DNA of 34,507 nucleotides from Pyrinomonadaceae bacterium (GCA_030841085.1 JAVEDP010000028.1:1-34507); one strand, 5' to 3'. Shown: positions 7,906 through 16,359, numbered from the stretch's first letter. Notes: generated by a model from the letters alone, not told the origin. Numbers and translations are program-made.

Positions 7906-8847
7906 CTACTGTTTGGCCTGAGCCACTCGTTCAAACGGAATCTCTTCAAAATTCGTCATCCGTTTGAAAGCACTGAAGCGCTCGTTGATTTCCGCATGCG
8001 TCAAACGCCGCACGCGTGCCGTGCCGAATTCTTCGACGTTGAATGAAGCCATGACTGAGCCAAAGATCATCGCGCGGCGCATGGCAGCGTCGTCGAGCTT
8101 CTCCTGGCTCGCTAAATAACCCATAAAACCGCCCGCAAAAGTGTCGCCCGCGCCGGTTGGATCGAAAACCGATTCCAATGGATAAGCTGGTATCGCAAAA
8201 TAACTGGTGCTGGTAAAAAGGGCGGCGCCGTATTCGCCGCGCTTAACGATCAAAGCCTTTGGCCCCCACGAAAGAATGGCGCGCGCCGCCTTCATGAGAT
8301 TTGGTATCTCAGTCAACTGTCTTGCTTCCGCATCGTTGATGATAACGACATCGACGCCCTTAATCGTGCGCAACAATGATTCGCGCGTGTTATCGATCCA
8401 GAGATTCATAGTATCCAGCGCCACCAGCTCGGCATTGGGAACCTGTTCGCGAACTTCGCGCTGCAGGTCCGGCTGAATGTTTCCGAGAAAAACCAAACGC
8501 GATTGTTTCGAACGTTCGGATAGCTTGGGTTTGAAGTCAGCAAATACGTTCAACTGAGTGTCGAGCGTGTGCGCTACATTCAAATCGTAATCGTAGCGTC
8601 CAAACCAGCGAAACGTTTTGCCGTCCGGAATCTTTTCCAGGTCAGTAGTGTCGATAGCGTGCGTGGCAAAAACGATTGCGTCGTCGTCGCCAAAATCGCC
8701 GCCCACTACGCCGACAATACTCACGTCGGTGAAGTAGCTTGCCGAGATCGAGAAGTGCGACGCCGAGCCGCCCAGCATTTTTTCACACTTGCCGAAAGGA
8801 GTTTCTACTGCGTCGAATGCAACTGAACCAACTACTAATAGCGACAT
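7906..8847 (-). CDS. PfkB-family sugar/nucleoside kinase
   Basis: A 313-aa kinase of the PfkB/ribokinase fold, phosphorylating a sugar or nucleoside from ATP in the cytosol. The first signature is the N-terminal VVGSVAFDAVETP with GGSASHFS (residues 26-33). The second is DPTGAGDTFAGGFMG (229-243), with the catalytic base Asp235 and the anion-hole glycines. Substrate cannot be read from the sequence. It lies downstream of mtnP with a BamD-like gene between them, so adenosine/ribose or methylthioribose-related salvage is one possibility. Long palindromic repeats sit on both sides. No strong ribosome binding site is visible before the ATG. Confidence 0.9.
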   Translation of the reverse strand: MSLLVVGSVAFDAVETPFGKCEKMLGGSASHFSISASYFTDVSIVGVVGGDFGDDDAIVFATHAIDTTDLEKIPDGKTFRWFGRYDYDLNVAHTLDTQLNVFADFKPKLSERSKQSRLVFLGNIQPDLQREVREQVPNAELVALDTMNLWIDNTRESLLRTIKGVDVVIINDAEARQLTEIPNLMKAARAILSWGPKALIVKRGEYGAALFTSTSYFAIPAYPLESVFDPTGAGDTFAGGFMGYLASQEKLDDAAMRRAMIFGSVMASFNVEEFGTARVRRLTHAEINERFSAFKRMTNFEEIPFERVAQAKQ

Positions 8848-8895
8848 AGTTTTGTTTTTATGTTGTGTATTGGGAAGCCTGAAAGAGGAAAAGAT

Positions 8896-9029
8896 GATTT
8901 ACCATTTGCCATTTTCCATTTCTCATTTGTCATTTCTCACTTTACCGACCAGACTTGTCACTGAAAGCGAGAGAGTTGGATATTTCTGCAAATGATAAAT
9001 GAGAAATGGAACATGCCAAATGGTAAATC
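8896..9029. repeat. Long inverted repeat with CATTTNN heptamer arms
   Basis: The left arm (8896-8935) and right arm (8990-9029) are 40 nt each and complementary at 37 positions, one of the three exceptions being a G-T wobble. Each arm is built of 7-bp units starting CATTT (CATTTGC, CATTTTC, CATTTCT, CATTTGT). A 54-nt spacer separates them. The element occupies the gap between the BamD-like gene stop and the PfkB kinase start, in a run of minus-strand genes. A close relative lies at 27024-27174. Confidence 0.9.
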
Positions 9030-9056
9030 TGTTTAACTCTCTCCCTATTAATTGAA

Positions 9057-9521
9057 TTAAGGCGTCGGTTTCGGTATCGCACCACCCAGCCCCTTCACGT
9101 CATCTTCCGCCTGTTTAAGAAACACGCTATTCGGATAACCCGTAACCAGTCGTGAAAGATAAACGCGGGCGTCCTGGCGCAACTGCCCAGCAGTTTTTTC
9201 CTTGGTCTTTTGCTTGCCACGATTTTCGGACAGACGCAGACTGCTCTCGCCCGCAATGAAAAGTACCTCATCCAGCTTCGCGAAATTAGGGTTGCCTGCG
9301 TCGATTTCCTCGCAGCGCTTGATCGCGGCAACGTAAGCTTTCTTCAATTTGAAGTAATGTCGCGCAACTTCGAGGTTGTGCAGCGAATCCTTTTCGAGAT
9401 CTTCATCGCGCACGGTTGATGGGTCCGGGCCAGTCTTGGCCGCGCCCTGCGCGTAGCAAACCGACGCCTGAACGGTAATCGCAGCCAGGATAACTATCAA
9501 TGCTATTGAGAATTTCTTCAT
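9057..9521 (-). CDS. Exported BamD-like tetratricopeptide protein
   Basis: A 154-aa protein with a clear signal peptide (MKKFSIALIVILAAITVQASVCYAQG). The mature part resembles the TPR-type outer-membrane-assembly lipoprotein BamD/YfiO or related cell-envelope TPR proteins: ARHYFKLKKAYVAAIKRCEEI with a tyrosine-rich helix pair, then DEVLFIAGESSLRLSENRGKQ and DARVYLSRLVTGYPNSVFLKQAEDDVKGLG. The last is the typical segment in which each repeat ends in a YPNS motif. A full BamD is about 240 aa, so this is a short relative or a paralogue. No lipobox cysteine is placed as expected. I chose the ATG at 9521, which has AGAGG about 8 nt upstream; an upstream start in the same frame would put non-signal residues ahead of the signal peptide. 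mtnP lies 70 bp upstream. Confidence 0.82.
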   Translation of the reverse strand: MKKFSIALIVILAAITVQASVCYAQGAAKTGPDPSTVRDEDLEKDSLHNLEVARHYFKLKKAYVAAIKRCEEIDAGNPNFAKLDEVLFIAGESSLRLSENRGKQKTKEKTAGQLRQDARVYLSRLVTGYPNSVFLKQAEDDVKGLGGAIPKPTP

Positions 9522-9591
9522 AAAGCACCTCTTACAACTTTCTCTCGACACCGCCTTGGATGCAGATTTCAAGCACGCTACTCGAACAATT

Positions 9592-10467
9592 TCACTCCAA
9601 GGCATATTTTTTGACTATCACGTCCAGCTTCTGCCTGGTCTCGGGCGGCCACAAATGCGGCGCCGTAAAGATGGCATTCTTCAGCGCCGAAACACACTTG
9701 CAACTTCGTTCGGAGCTCGCCAAACGTTTGACTGCCTCTTTCATGATGAGTTGCGCGTTGCGCACATTCTTATTCAGGTATTCGACAACGATGTCGATGG
9801 TCACATCGTCATGACCCGGATGCCAGCAATCGTAATCTGTAACCAGTGCCAGCGTGGCGTAACAAATCTCGGCCTCGCGCGCGAGTTTGGCTTCCTGCAA
9901 GTTTGTCATGCCGATAATGTCCATGCCCCACGAGCGATACACTTCGGATTCGGCCTTAGTGGAAAACGCCGGCCCTTCCATGCACAAGTACGTGCCGCCG
10001 CGGTGCGTCGTCACTTCCGTAACTTTGCACGCCTCTTCAAGCACGTCGCCCAGTTCACTGCAGACGGGATGCGCAAAAGTCACATGCGCCACAATGCCCT
10101 CGCCAAAAAAAGTCGATTCGCGAGCGCGTGCACGAGTGCGATCGAAAAACTGATTCGGGATCACCATATCCAGCGGAGCGTATTGCTCTTGTAACGAACC
10201 GACAGCGGACGCCGACAGTATCCGCTCCACACCCAGCATCTTCATTGCGTAGATGTTGGCGCGATAGGGAACTTCAGTCGGCGTGAAGCTGTGGCCGCGC
10301 CCGTGCCGCGGCAGAAAGGCGACCGATTCGCCCTCAAGCGTGCCGATAATGAAGGCGTCAGACGGTTTCCCAAATGGCGTTTCCAACTCGACCTCTTCAA
10401 CGTCGAGCAGCTCCGGCATTTGGTACAACCCGCTGCCACCGATGATTCCGATTTTTGTTGATTCCAT
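9592..10467 (-). CDS. mtnP: S-methyl-5'-thioadenosine phosphorylase
   Basis: The enzyme splits methylthioadenosine, the by-product of polyamine and related synthesis, into adenine and methylthioribose-1-phosphate. It is a PNP/MTAP-class nucleoside phosphorylase of 291 aa. Visible motifs are GIIGGSGLY (7-15), [50 protein letters not shown] and [30 protein letters not shown]. The last includes the Asp that favours 6-amino purines, so adenine specificity is likely. A HicB-like gene ends 16 bp upstream. The leader between them has no strong ribosome binding site. Confidence 0.96.
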   Translation of the reverse strand: MESTKIGIIGGSGLYQMPELLDVEEVELETPFGKPSDAFIIGTLEGESVAFLPRHGRGHSFTPTEVPYRANIYAMKMLGVERILSASAVGSLQEQYAPLDMVIPNQFFDRTRARARESTFFGEGIVAHVTFAHPVCSELGDVLEEACKVTEVTTHRGGTYLCMEGPAFSTKAESEVYRSWGMDIIGMTNLQEAKLAREAEICYATLALVTDYDCWHPGHDDVTIDIVVEYLNKNVRNAQLIMKEAVKRLASSERSCKCVSALKNAIFTAPHLWPPETRQKLDVIVKKYALE

Positions 10468-10483
10468 TTTTTTCGCCGTGTCG

Positions 10484-10693
10484 CTAGGCGTAAATCAACC
10501 TACCCTTCGGCTCCGGGATGGGCCGGCCCTCCTCTTTCGCAGTATCGATCCATTCCTTAATGATTCGCTCCGCATTGGCAACCGCTGCTTGATAGCTCAC
10601 TCCATCCGCCATACAGCCCGGCAATTCCGGAACCTCAACGACGAATGAGTCGTCAGCCTCGCTCCAGTAGATAACGAGCTCATATTTAGCCAT
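10484..10693 (-). CDS. HicB-like antitoxin-family protein, orphan
   Basis: A 69-aa protein of the HicB/UPF0150 type: [59 protein letters not shown]. In toxin-antitoxin pairs HicB neutralises the RNA-cleaving HicA. No HicA-like gene (about 60 aa with a conserved His) lies on either side: the 44 bp upstream and 16 bp downstream are too short, and the flanking genes are a secreted protein and mtnP. It also lacks the extra C-terminal DNA-binding region of longer HicBs. Solitary HicB-fold proteins are common in bacteria and their role is mostly unknown. Confidence 0.88.
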   Translation of the reverse strand: MAKYELVIYWSEADDSFVVEVPELPGCMADGVSYQAAVANAERIIKEWIDTAKEEGRPIPEPKGRLIYA

Positions 10694-10737
10694 TGTTTTT
10701 AGTCAGGCGCGACATTAGATCAATATCACCCATTGCG

Positions 10738-11247
10738 CTATTTGCATCCCGCCATCGCAGTCCTGATAAATTCCGGGAGTTGCCCAGCCTGCTGCTTCAT
10801 CAACAACTCTTCGAGCGGTTGCAACCGGACTCCGGGCTTGGCCTTCTTGATGTTCTGATAAGTCCTCAGCGCGCTTTCCACGCCGGCAAGATAGACGCGA
10901 TATTCATCTTTCGCTTCTTCGGGATGTTCGATGACAAACCTGGTTTCCGCAAAGCTCAATTGCGTCGTAATGGTTCCCGCATAGTCGCCTTTGAGCTTTG
11001 AGTAATCGCCAAGCATGCCGGTGCAAATCGTGACGATGATGTCGGGTACCTCGATCAGCCAAATAAGTAACTCGCGACTCAAAGCCTTTGCATTCTTATT
11101 AAGCGGATCGTTTTCCAGTAGCGTTGCTATCTCAACGGCCCGCTTACGCTCCTCCGGTGTCGAGGGGTGGCGCTTCTGCGCGAGGCTACTGCTTGCAGAA
11201 AGGCCGCAGGCGATGATTAGAGCAATAAGCAGCAGACTTCTCTTCAT
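10738..11247 (-). CDS. Small secreted protein of unknown function
   Basis: A 169-aa protein with a signal peptide (MKRSLLLIALIIACGLSASSSLAQ) and a mature region rich in helix, including EERKRAVEIATLLENDPLNKNAKALSRELLIWLIEVPDI. A possible helix-repeat character is suggested by evenly spaced hydrophobics, but no named domain is recognised. The two cysteines after the signal (ICTG and the terminal GCK) could form a disulphide. The gene starts 3 bp after the MBL-fold hydrolase gene stops, so the two are almost certainly co-transcribed. It may be an accessory envelope protein. Confidence 0.8.
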   Translation of the reverse strand: MKRSLLLIALIIACGLSASSSLAQKRHPSTPEERKRAVEIATLLENDPLNKNAKALSRELLIWLIEVPDIIVTICTGMLGDYSKLKGDYAGTITTQLSFAETRFVIEHPEEAKDEYRVYLAGVESALRTYQNIKKAKPGVRLQPLEELLMKQQAGQLPEFIRTAMAGCK

Positions 11248-11250
11248 CGT

Positions 11251-12105
11251 TTAAGCTTTCGCGAACTCTTCAAAACTAACCGCACGCAGTTTTCCATCTG
11301 CTTCAACCAATTTGCACAACGGTTCATCAGGATCGTGATAGAACAGGCAAGCCCACCCTTCTCGTGCCGCTTGCGGCAACAATTTCTTCTTGGCCTCGAG
11401 CGTCTCCACCGGGAAAAGATCGTAGCCCATGATCCAGGCGTAAGACACATGCGCCTTCATGGGAACGAGATCGGCAAAGCCGAACATCGTTTGACCCCGC
11501 GACTGCAAACGCCAGCACTGCATCGAGCGATTATGGCCCGGATAAGTTTCCATTTGCAGACCGGGGACAACCTCGTAATCGGCGTCGATGGTTTCAAGTT
11601 GCCCGTTCTCTATCAACGGCTGCCAGTTGTCAGGAAAGTAGCTGGCCCGGTCCCGTTCGCTCGGCGCCTGTGCGTGGTCCAACTCGGATTTCGAAACCAA
11701 ATATCGTGCGTTTGGAAAGGTTGGCAAGGCCTTACCGTCACCATTCACCGAAGTATTTCCACCGGCATGATCAAAATGAAGATGCGTATTGATGACGATG
11801 CTGATATCTTCCGCCGCCACTCCGGCAATTGACTGCAACGATTCAGGCAGCGCACGCAGGCGATTGATGCCGTACATTTCTTTGTGCTTCGTCGACCACT
11901 TCTCGCCAATGCCGCTTTCAATCAATATCCGCTCGCTGCCGGTTTCGATGAACAAGCAATTCATGTTCATGCGTATGCGGTTCTGCTCGTCAGGCGGACA
12001 GACCCTGGACCATAACGCGCGCGGCACTACCCCAAACATGGCGCCGCCATCCAGACGAAACTCCGCGTCGGGAACGATCTCCACCCGAAAATCGCCAAAT
12101 AGCAT
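11251..12105 (-). CDS. MBL-fold metallohydrolase
   Basis: A 284-aa metallo-beta-lactamase-fold hydrolase. The dinuclear zinc site is visible: NTHLHFDHAGG (HxHxDH), the downstream His in VPGLQMETYPGHNRSMQCW, the Asp in FGFADLVPMKAH, and a final His in CLFYHDPDEP. The N-terminal layout (MNMNCLFIETGSERILIESGIGEKW) is that of the lactonase/hydrolase branch that also holds quorum-quenching lactonases and many uncharacterised hydrolases. There is no signal peptide, so it is probably cytosolic. Substrate is unknown. A small secreted protein gene follows after 3 bp. Confidence 0.92.
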   Translation of the reverse strand: MLFGDFRVEIVPDAEFRLDGGAMFGVVPRALWSRVCPPDEQNRIRMNMNCLFIETGSERILIESGIGEKWSTKHKEMYGINRLRALPESLQSIAGVAAEDISIVINTHLHFDHAGGNTSVNGDGKALPTFPNARYLVSKSELDHAQAPSERDRASYFPDNWQPLIENGQLETIDADYEVVPGLQMETYPGHNRSMQCWRLQSRGQTMFGFADLVPMKAHVSYAWIMGYDLFPVETLEAKKKLLPQAAREGWACLFYHDPDEPLCKLVEADGKLRAVSFEEFAKA

Positions 12106-12155
12106 TGTAAAACCGTACCTTCAACTAGAACGTCTCTACTTTGATTGCGAAGGGT

Positions 12156-12233
12156 CAAGCAGTTCGGAGTCCAACCTTTAAGTTGCTCTTTGTTTACTAA
12201 GAACAAGCTGAAGCTTGAACTCTGAACTGCTTG
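12156..12233. repeat. Palindromic element with two inner hairpins (relative of the 93-bp repeat)
   Basis: Outer arms at 12156-12174 and 12215-12233 pair at 17 of 19 positions (CAAGCAGTTC on the left, GAACTGCTTG on the right). Inside are CAAC-CTTTAA-GTTG and CAAGC-TGAA-GCTTG. The design and the words GTTC(A/G)GAGT and CTTCAGCTTG match the tandem array at 7133-7387. It occupies part of the 201-bp gap between the parvulin gene stop (12307) and the MBL hydrolase start (12105). Nothing else is recognisable in the remainder of that gap. Confidence 0.82.
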
Positions 12234-12306
12234 CACCTTCCCAATCCCGAGATTCCATACCTTGAATAATCTGTCTGTCTCGGTGGCAGCTTCGTTCCCG
12301 GCGCTG

Positions 12307-13599
12307 CTAGGGCGCGTTCTTTTTTGGACCTGTGCCTGCTGTTGGTTTCTGCGGTTGCGGCACCGGCTCAACCGGTTGCGGTTGCGCCTCGCCTGGACCG
12401 AAGCCCGGCGGCGCCTGCTGCGGTTGCTGTTCGGGCATCTTCACAGAAAAGTTTTCAGCGACAGTAACGTGCGACCGTGCAACGATCTCATCCAATATTT
12501 TTTTCTGTTTTTCCTGTTCGACCGCGGCGCGGGCTTTGTCGCGTCCACTCTGCGGCGGAGCAAACGGGTTGTCACCGCCGGCGCTCTCACCAATCAGAAT
12601 GTGCCGCGCATGCACTTGCTCTTCAGGTTTGCCATCCTTGGTTTCGGTCTTGCGCTCGTCGACTTTGATGATGTGATAACCAAACTTAGTCTGGACCAGG
12701 TCGCTGATCTGTCCCGGCTGAAGCGCGAAAGCGGCCTGCTCAAATTCCGGCACCATCTGGCCATGGCCAAACCAACCCAAATCGCCGCCCTTCTCTTTGC
12801 TGCCGGGATCAGTCGAAAACTCTTTCGCGAGTTTGGCAAAATCTTCGCCGGCACGCACGCGTTTCAAAACGTCTTCAGCCTTTGATCGATTTTGCTTACT
12901 GTCGAGTTCGGGATGCTGCGCGATATAAGCGTCAACCTCGGCGTCGGTCGCCTTCATTTTGTCCGCCAATTGTTCCTGCGCGTAGCTTTGCGCCAGGACG
13001 CGAGCCTGCTCGAGTTTTATTTGCAACTCAACCGCGCGTTGCTTGTCGACACCCGCGGCGACAGCTTTTTGCTCGCCAATCAGCACCTGACCGAGCTGCC
13101 GTTTTACCTGCTTCATTTGCTCATCGGGGATTTGACCGCCGGCAAGCTGCGGATTTTTTGCCTTGGCGTCGGCAATGAAGGCATCAAACTTTGCCTGGTT
13201 CGCTGGCTGTTTGAAAAACTCTTCAACTTCCTGGTCGGAAATGTTTGGCCCAGCTTCGCCGGCGCCCTGCGACTTGAAATAGTTTTCAGCAATAACAACA
13301 GACCTTACAAGATCCAGTTGCCGTTTCACTTCCGGTTTGGTACCGACGCCTTTCGCGCGGGCTTCTTCGGCTACGGCCAACAGCTTGCGCAGGTCGTCGG
13401 CAAAATCTTTTCGCGCGTTTGCATCCGAAGCCAGCTTGGTCCGAAATTGCGGCGCCTGCTCCTCCGCAATCATCGCCATGTCTTCGGCCGAGAGGTTGAG
13501 CGAGTCCGAACGGCGCGCTTTCACCTGCCAAACGATAAGTGCTAGTGCAAACACGACGGCCACCGCGGCCGCGATTAAGGCTTTTGTAGTTGAGGTCAA
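12307..13599 (-). CDS. Membrane-anchored parvulin-type peptidyl-prolyl cis-trans isomerase
   Basis: An envelope folding catalyst of the PpiC/SurA/PrsA type (430 aa), anchored by one N-terminal membrane segment ([17 protein letters not shown]) facing the periplasm. A SurA-like helical region (about residues 40-235) precedes the catalytic domain (about 239-316: [66 protein letters not shown]). A HARHILI strand that normally opens a parvulin domain instead comes after the core (about 331-337), and the C-terminus is a Gln/Pro-rich tail. The start is ambiguous: no ATG fits. TTG at 13599 has AAAGGA about 8 nt upstream and is preferred; an in-frame TTG at 13617 lacks a site. The epimerase gene stops 19 bp upstream. 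Confidence 0.9.
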   Translation of the reverse strand: MTSTTKALIAAAVAVVFALALIVWQVKARRSDSLNLSAEDMAMIAEEQAPQFRTKLASDANARKDFADDLRKLLAVAEEARAKGVGTKPEVKRQLDLVRSVVIAENYFKSQGAGEAGPNISDQEVEEFFKQPANQAKFDAFIADAKAKNPQLAGGQIPDEQMKQVKRQLGQVLIGEQKAVAAGVDKQRAVELQIKLEQARVLAQSYAQEQLADKMKATDAEVDAYIAQHPELDSKQNRSKAEDVLKRVRAGEDFAKLAKEFSTDPGSKEKGGDLGWFGHGQMVPEFEQAAFALQPGQISDLVQTKFGYHIIKVDERKTETKDGKPEEQVHARHILIGESAGGDNPFAPPQSGRDKARAAVEQEKQKKILDEIVARSHVTVAENFSVKMPEQQPQQAPPGFGPGEAQPQPVEPVPQPQKPTAGTGPKKNAP

Positions 13600-13618
13600 A
13601 ACAATATTCCTTTCCAAA

Positions 13619-14017
13619 TCAATGCTGATGCTCTACTAACTCTAACAACACGCCATTGGTCGCAGAAGGATGAATGAATGCAACCAAGCAACCATTGGCG
13701 CCGACGCGCGGGGTCTCATCGATTAAACGCGCGCCCTTTGCTTTCAAATCGCTGAGCGCTTCACGAATGTTGGGAACGCGAAGCGCGATGTGATGAATGC
13801 CAGGGCCGCGCTTCTGCAAAAATTTTCCTATCGGCGAATCGTCGCTTAGGGGTTCGAGCAACTCAATGTGCGTTTCGCCAATCGCCAGCATAGCCACGCG
13901 CACACCCTGTTCGGCGACTTCGTCTGTCGAGTCCACCGACAACCCCAACGCGTCGCGCCAGACCGAAAGGGCCTGTTCGATTTCGGGTGTTGCGATACCG
14001 ATGTGATCGAATTTCAT
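13619..14017 (-). CDS. mce: Methylmalonyl-CoA epimerase (VOC fold)
   Basis: Interconverts (S)- and (R)-methylmalonyl-CoA, feeding propionyl-CoA carbon to succinyl-CoA. The 132-aa protein has the paired beta-alpha-beta-beta-beta modules of the vicinal-oxygen-chelate fold. Conserved points are [15 protein letters not shown] (metal His in FDHIG), [32 protein letters not shown] (second metal His), and the terminal LLELVEH with the metal Glu. meaB lies immediately upstream (112-bp gap filled by a repeat) and an acyl-CoA dehydrogenase before that. The three genes are consistent with one pathway, which raises confidence over other VOC enzymes. Its stop is 19 bp before the parvulin start. Confidence 0.9.
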   Translation of the reverse strand: MKFDHIGIATPEIEQALSVWRDALGLSVDSTDEVAEQGVRVAMLAIGETHIELLEPLSDDSPIGKFLQKRGPGIHHIALRVPNIREALSDLKAKGARLIDETPRVGANGCLVAFIHPSATNGVLLELVEHQH

Positions 14018-14022
14018 CTTAT

Positions 14023-14143
14023 GGTCAGTTGTCAGTTGTTCGTTGTCAGTTGTCAGTTGCTAACCGTTAATGAGTAGTCGTCCAGATCCAGGAACCAACT
14101 GACGACTAACAACTGACTACTGACTTCCCCTACTGACTTCCCC
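14023..14143. repeat. Heptamer hairpin element (GTCAGTT units) with 13-bp duplication
   Basis: The left arm, about 14024-14058, has 7-bp units GTCAGTT, GTCAGTT, GTTCGTT, GTCAGTT, GTCAGTT. The right arm, about 14096-14124, is an imperfect complement (CAACTGAC, GACTAACAACTGAC, TACTGACTT). TACTGACTTCCCC then occurs twice in tandem (14118-14130 and 14131-14143). The second copy encodes the last residues of MeaB and the first abuts its stop codon (14130-14132). The element fills the meaB-epimerase gap. Confidence 0.85.
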
Positions 14144-15119
14144 GCATTATCTCTTCCACCGCAGAATAAGGGTCGCGTCGGCGGCTCGCAACCTCACCCG
14201 CTAGTTGTTCGAGCTTTTCCGCGGCATCTGCCGACTCAAGCGCTTGCGCAACCAGCCGTTCGCGCAGCAGCTCCAATATTCTCCAGCGCGCTATTGCCCG
14301 GCGCCGGCCTTCACCGGACTGAGTCCGCAGATGAAACTCGCGATAGTTTTCAATTGCTTTGGCCAACTCTTCGATGCCGGCGCTTTCAATCGCGATCGTC
14401 TTGACGATCGGCGGCTGCCAGGCATCGTCGCGCTCCGCCAGCGATAACAATGCTTGCAGCTCCTTTTCCGTCGAGTTCACGCCGTCGCGATCGGCTTTGT
14501 TGATAACGAAAATGTCGCCGATTTCCATAATCCCGGCCTTGATCGCCTGGATGTCATCACCCATTCCCGGCACCAGCACCACGACCGAAACGTCGGCAGC
14601 CTTAACTACTTCAACTTCATCCTGGCCCACGCCCACGGTTTCGATAATGATTTTGCCGTAACCAGCCGCGTCCAGAATTGAAACCGCATCGACCGTCGTG
14701 CGCGCCAGACCACCGAGGTTGCCGCGCGTGGCCATCGACCGAATAAACACGCCGCTGTCCAGCCCCAGCGTCTGCATGCGAATGCGATCGCCGAGAATCG
14801 CGCCGCCGGAAAACGGACTCGAGGGATCAACCGCAACGATTCCAACTCGTTCACCTTGCTGCCGGTAAAGAAGCGCAAGCTTGTCGACAAGCGATGATTT
14901 CCCGGCACCGGGCGCGCCCGTAATTCCGATTATTAAGCCGCGACCCGTCAGCGGAAAAACCTGCTTCATCAGTTCTGTCGCGTCTTTTGAAAGATCTTCT
15001 ACTTTCGAAATCGCTCGCGCAACCGCGCGCGCGTCACCGGCCGCGATCCGATCGATTAGTGACTTCATGTTGGCTGAAGCGTCCATCGAACCATGCCGAC
15101 TTTGTGTAACTGCTGTCAC
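14130..15119 (-). CDS. meaB: MeaB/ArgK-family G3E GTPase for methylmalonyl-CoA mutase
   Basis: The product is a P-loop GTPase that loads and protects the B12 cofactor of methylmalonyl-CoA mutase. Sequence features are Walker [10 protein letters not shown] (68-76), [19 protein letters not shown], the switch region [12 protein letters not shown] (160-171), [20 protein letters not shown] and the base-specificity motif NKAD (207-210). The C-terminal dimerisation region is present. Length of 329 aa is normal. The start is GTG overlapping the acyl-CoA dehydrogenase stop as GTGA, so the two are translationally coupled. The downstream neighbour is the epimerase gene. The mutase itself is not in the window. 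The last three codons lie in a repeat. Confidence 0.95.
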   Translation of the reverse strand: MTAVTQSRHGSMDASANMKSLIDRIAAGDARAVARAISKVEDLSKDATELMKQVFPLTGRGLIIGITGAPGAGKSSLVDKLALLYRQQGERVGIVAVDPSSPFSGGAILGDRIRMQTLGLDSGVFIRSMATRGNLGGLARTTVDAVSILDAAGYGKIIIETVGVGQDEVEVVKAADVSVVVLVPGMGDDIQAIKAGIMEIGDIFVINKADRDGVNSTEKELQALLSLAERDDAWQPPIVKTIAIESAGIEELAKAIENYREFHLRTQSGEGRRRAIARWRILELLRERLVAQALESADAAEKLEQLAGEVASRRRDPYSAVEEIMRGSQ

Positions 15120-16261
15120 AACTGCTGCAAAATCTCGCGCGCAATAATCAGGCGCTGAATTTCCGACGTGCCTTCACCAATCGTGCACAACTTCGAGTCA
15201 CGCCAAAATTTTTCCGGCGGATAATCCTTGGTGTAGCCATAGCCGCCGTGGACCTGAATCGCTTCTTCACAAACGTTTACACTTATTTCGGAAGCGAACA
15301 GCTTCGCCATCGACGATTCTTTCGTGACCTTTCGCTTGTTGTCCTTGAGCCAGGCGGCGCGATACATCAACAATCGCGCGGCGTCGATCTGCATTGCCAT
15401 GTTTGCCAACTTAAACTGGATCGCCTGAAACTCCGCAATCGGCTTACCAAACTGTTGCCGCTCTTTCGCATAGCGAACGGCAGATTCGTAGGCGCCCTGG
15501 GCGATTCCAACTGCCAGCGCCGCTATCGAGATGCGCCCGCCGTCGAGGATTTCCATCGCATTAACGAAACCGTTTCCCTCATCGCCGAGACGATTCTCGT
15601 CGGACACGTAACAATCTTCAAAAACAACGCTGGCCGTTTCCGACGCGCGCAAGCCAAGCTTGTTCTCTTTTTTGGCCGGCGCAAATCCAGCCATTCCCTT
15701 TTCAAAGATGAATGCCGAAATGCCTTTGCTTCGTTTTGCGCGATCGGTAACGGCCATCGCGACGCAAGTGTCGGCATGAATCGCGTGGGTAATAAAATTC
15801 TTCGAGCCGTTAACTATCCAACCATCGTCCTTGCGCACGGCGGTGGAACGCGTTCCCGAAGCGTCCGATCCGGCGCTTGGCTCGGTCAAGCCCCAGGCAC
15901 CCAGGTGTTTGCCGGTTGCCAGCGGCACCAGGAACTTTTGCTTTTGCGCTTCAGTGCCAAACTGATAAATGTGATTCGCGCAAAGCGAGTTGTGCGCCGC
16001 AACCGAAATGCCCACCGAACCGTCGACGCGCGAAAGCTCTTCGATGATCGTGGCGTATTCGATGTAACCCATGCCGGCGCCGCCGTACTCTTCCGGAAAC
16101 AAAACGCCGGTAAGCCCCAGCTCCGCCAGCTTTGGTTGCAACTCCATGGGAAAGTGCTGCGCTTCGTCCCACTCCATCACGTGTGGAGCGATTTCAGCCT
16201 CAGCGAATTCGCGCACGCTCGTCTTGATCTGCTGCTGTTCTTCGTTTAGTTCGAAATGCAT
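15116..16261 (-). CDS. Acyl-CoA dehydrogenase
   Basis: An FAD-dependent dehydrogenase making trans-2-enoyl-CoA, 381 aa, cytosolic. All three domains are seen: the N-terminal helical part ([21 protein letters not shown]), the middle beta domain with [18 protein letters not shown] and [13 protein letters not shown], and the C-terminal helices with [18 protein letters not shown] and [15 protein letters not shown], whose Glu is at the position of the catalytic base in short- and medium-chain enzymes. The chain-length specificity cannot be told. I start at ATG 16261, which has GGAAAAG just upstream; an ATG 30 nt earlier adds residues without family likeness. It is coupled to meaB (GTGA), suggesting a branched-chain or odd-chain substrate ending in propionyl-CoA. 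Confidence 0.95.
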   Translation of the reverse strand: MHFELNEEQQQIKTSVREFAEAEIAPHVMEWDEAQHFPMELQPKLAELGLTGVLFPEEYGGAGMGYIEYATIIEELSRVDGSVGISVAAHNSLCANHIYQFGTEAQKQKFLVPLATGKHLGAWGLTEPSAGSDASGTRSTAVRKDDGWIVNGSKNFITHAIHADTCVAMAVTDRAKRSKGISAFIFEKGMAGFAPAKKENKLGLRASETASVVFEDCYVSDENRLGDEGNGFVNAMEILDGGRISIAALAVGIAQGAYESAVRYAKERQQFGKPIAEFQAIQFKLANMAMQIDAARLLMYRAAWLKDNKRKVTKESSMAKLFASEISVNVCEEAIQVHGGYGYTKDYPPEKFWRDSKLCTIGEGTSEIQRLIIAREILQQL

Positions 16262-16272
16262 CTTTTCCGTTG

Positions 16273-16325
16273 GCAGGCGAGACAAAGGCATCCCCGCCTG
16301 CTACATCACAGGCAAGAATGCCTGT
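16273..16325. repeat. Double hairpin intergenic element
   Basis: GCAGGCG (16273-16279) pairs with CGCCTGC (16295-16301). Next to it ACAGGCA-AGAA-TGCCTGT (16308-16325) forms a perfect 7-bp hairpin with a 4-nt loop. It stands in the 98-bp gap between the pseudouridine synthase stop (16360) and the acyl-CoA dehydrogenase ATG. No U-tract follows on either strand, so it is not a standard terminator. Confidence 0.75.
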
Positions 16326-16359
16326 CCCAACCAGCAATTTCTTAGTCTTAGATTCTACC

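Noticed and set aside
9556-10194. A 212-codon open frame on the plus strand opposite mtnP
   Set aside because: Antisense to a well-supported gene, no recognisable protein features and no ribosome binding site.
12262-13545. Two plus-strand open frames of over 200 codons opposite the parvulin gene
   Set aside because: Shadows of the parvulin gene; composition is Arg/Leu-rich and unlike a protein.
15248-16249. A 333-codon open frame on the plus strand opposite acyl-CoA dehydrogenase
   Set aside because: It lies entirely within the antisense of a strongly supported gene and its translation resembles no protein; it reflects codon bias of the real gene.
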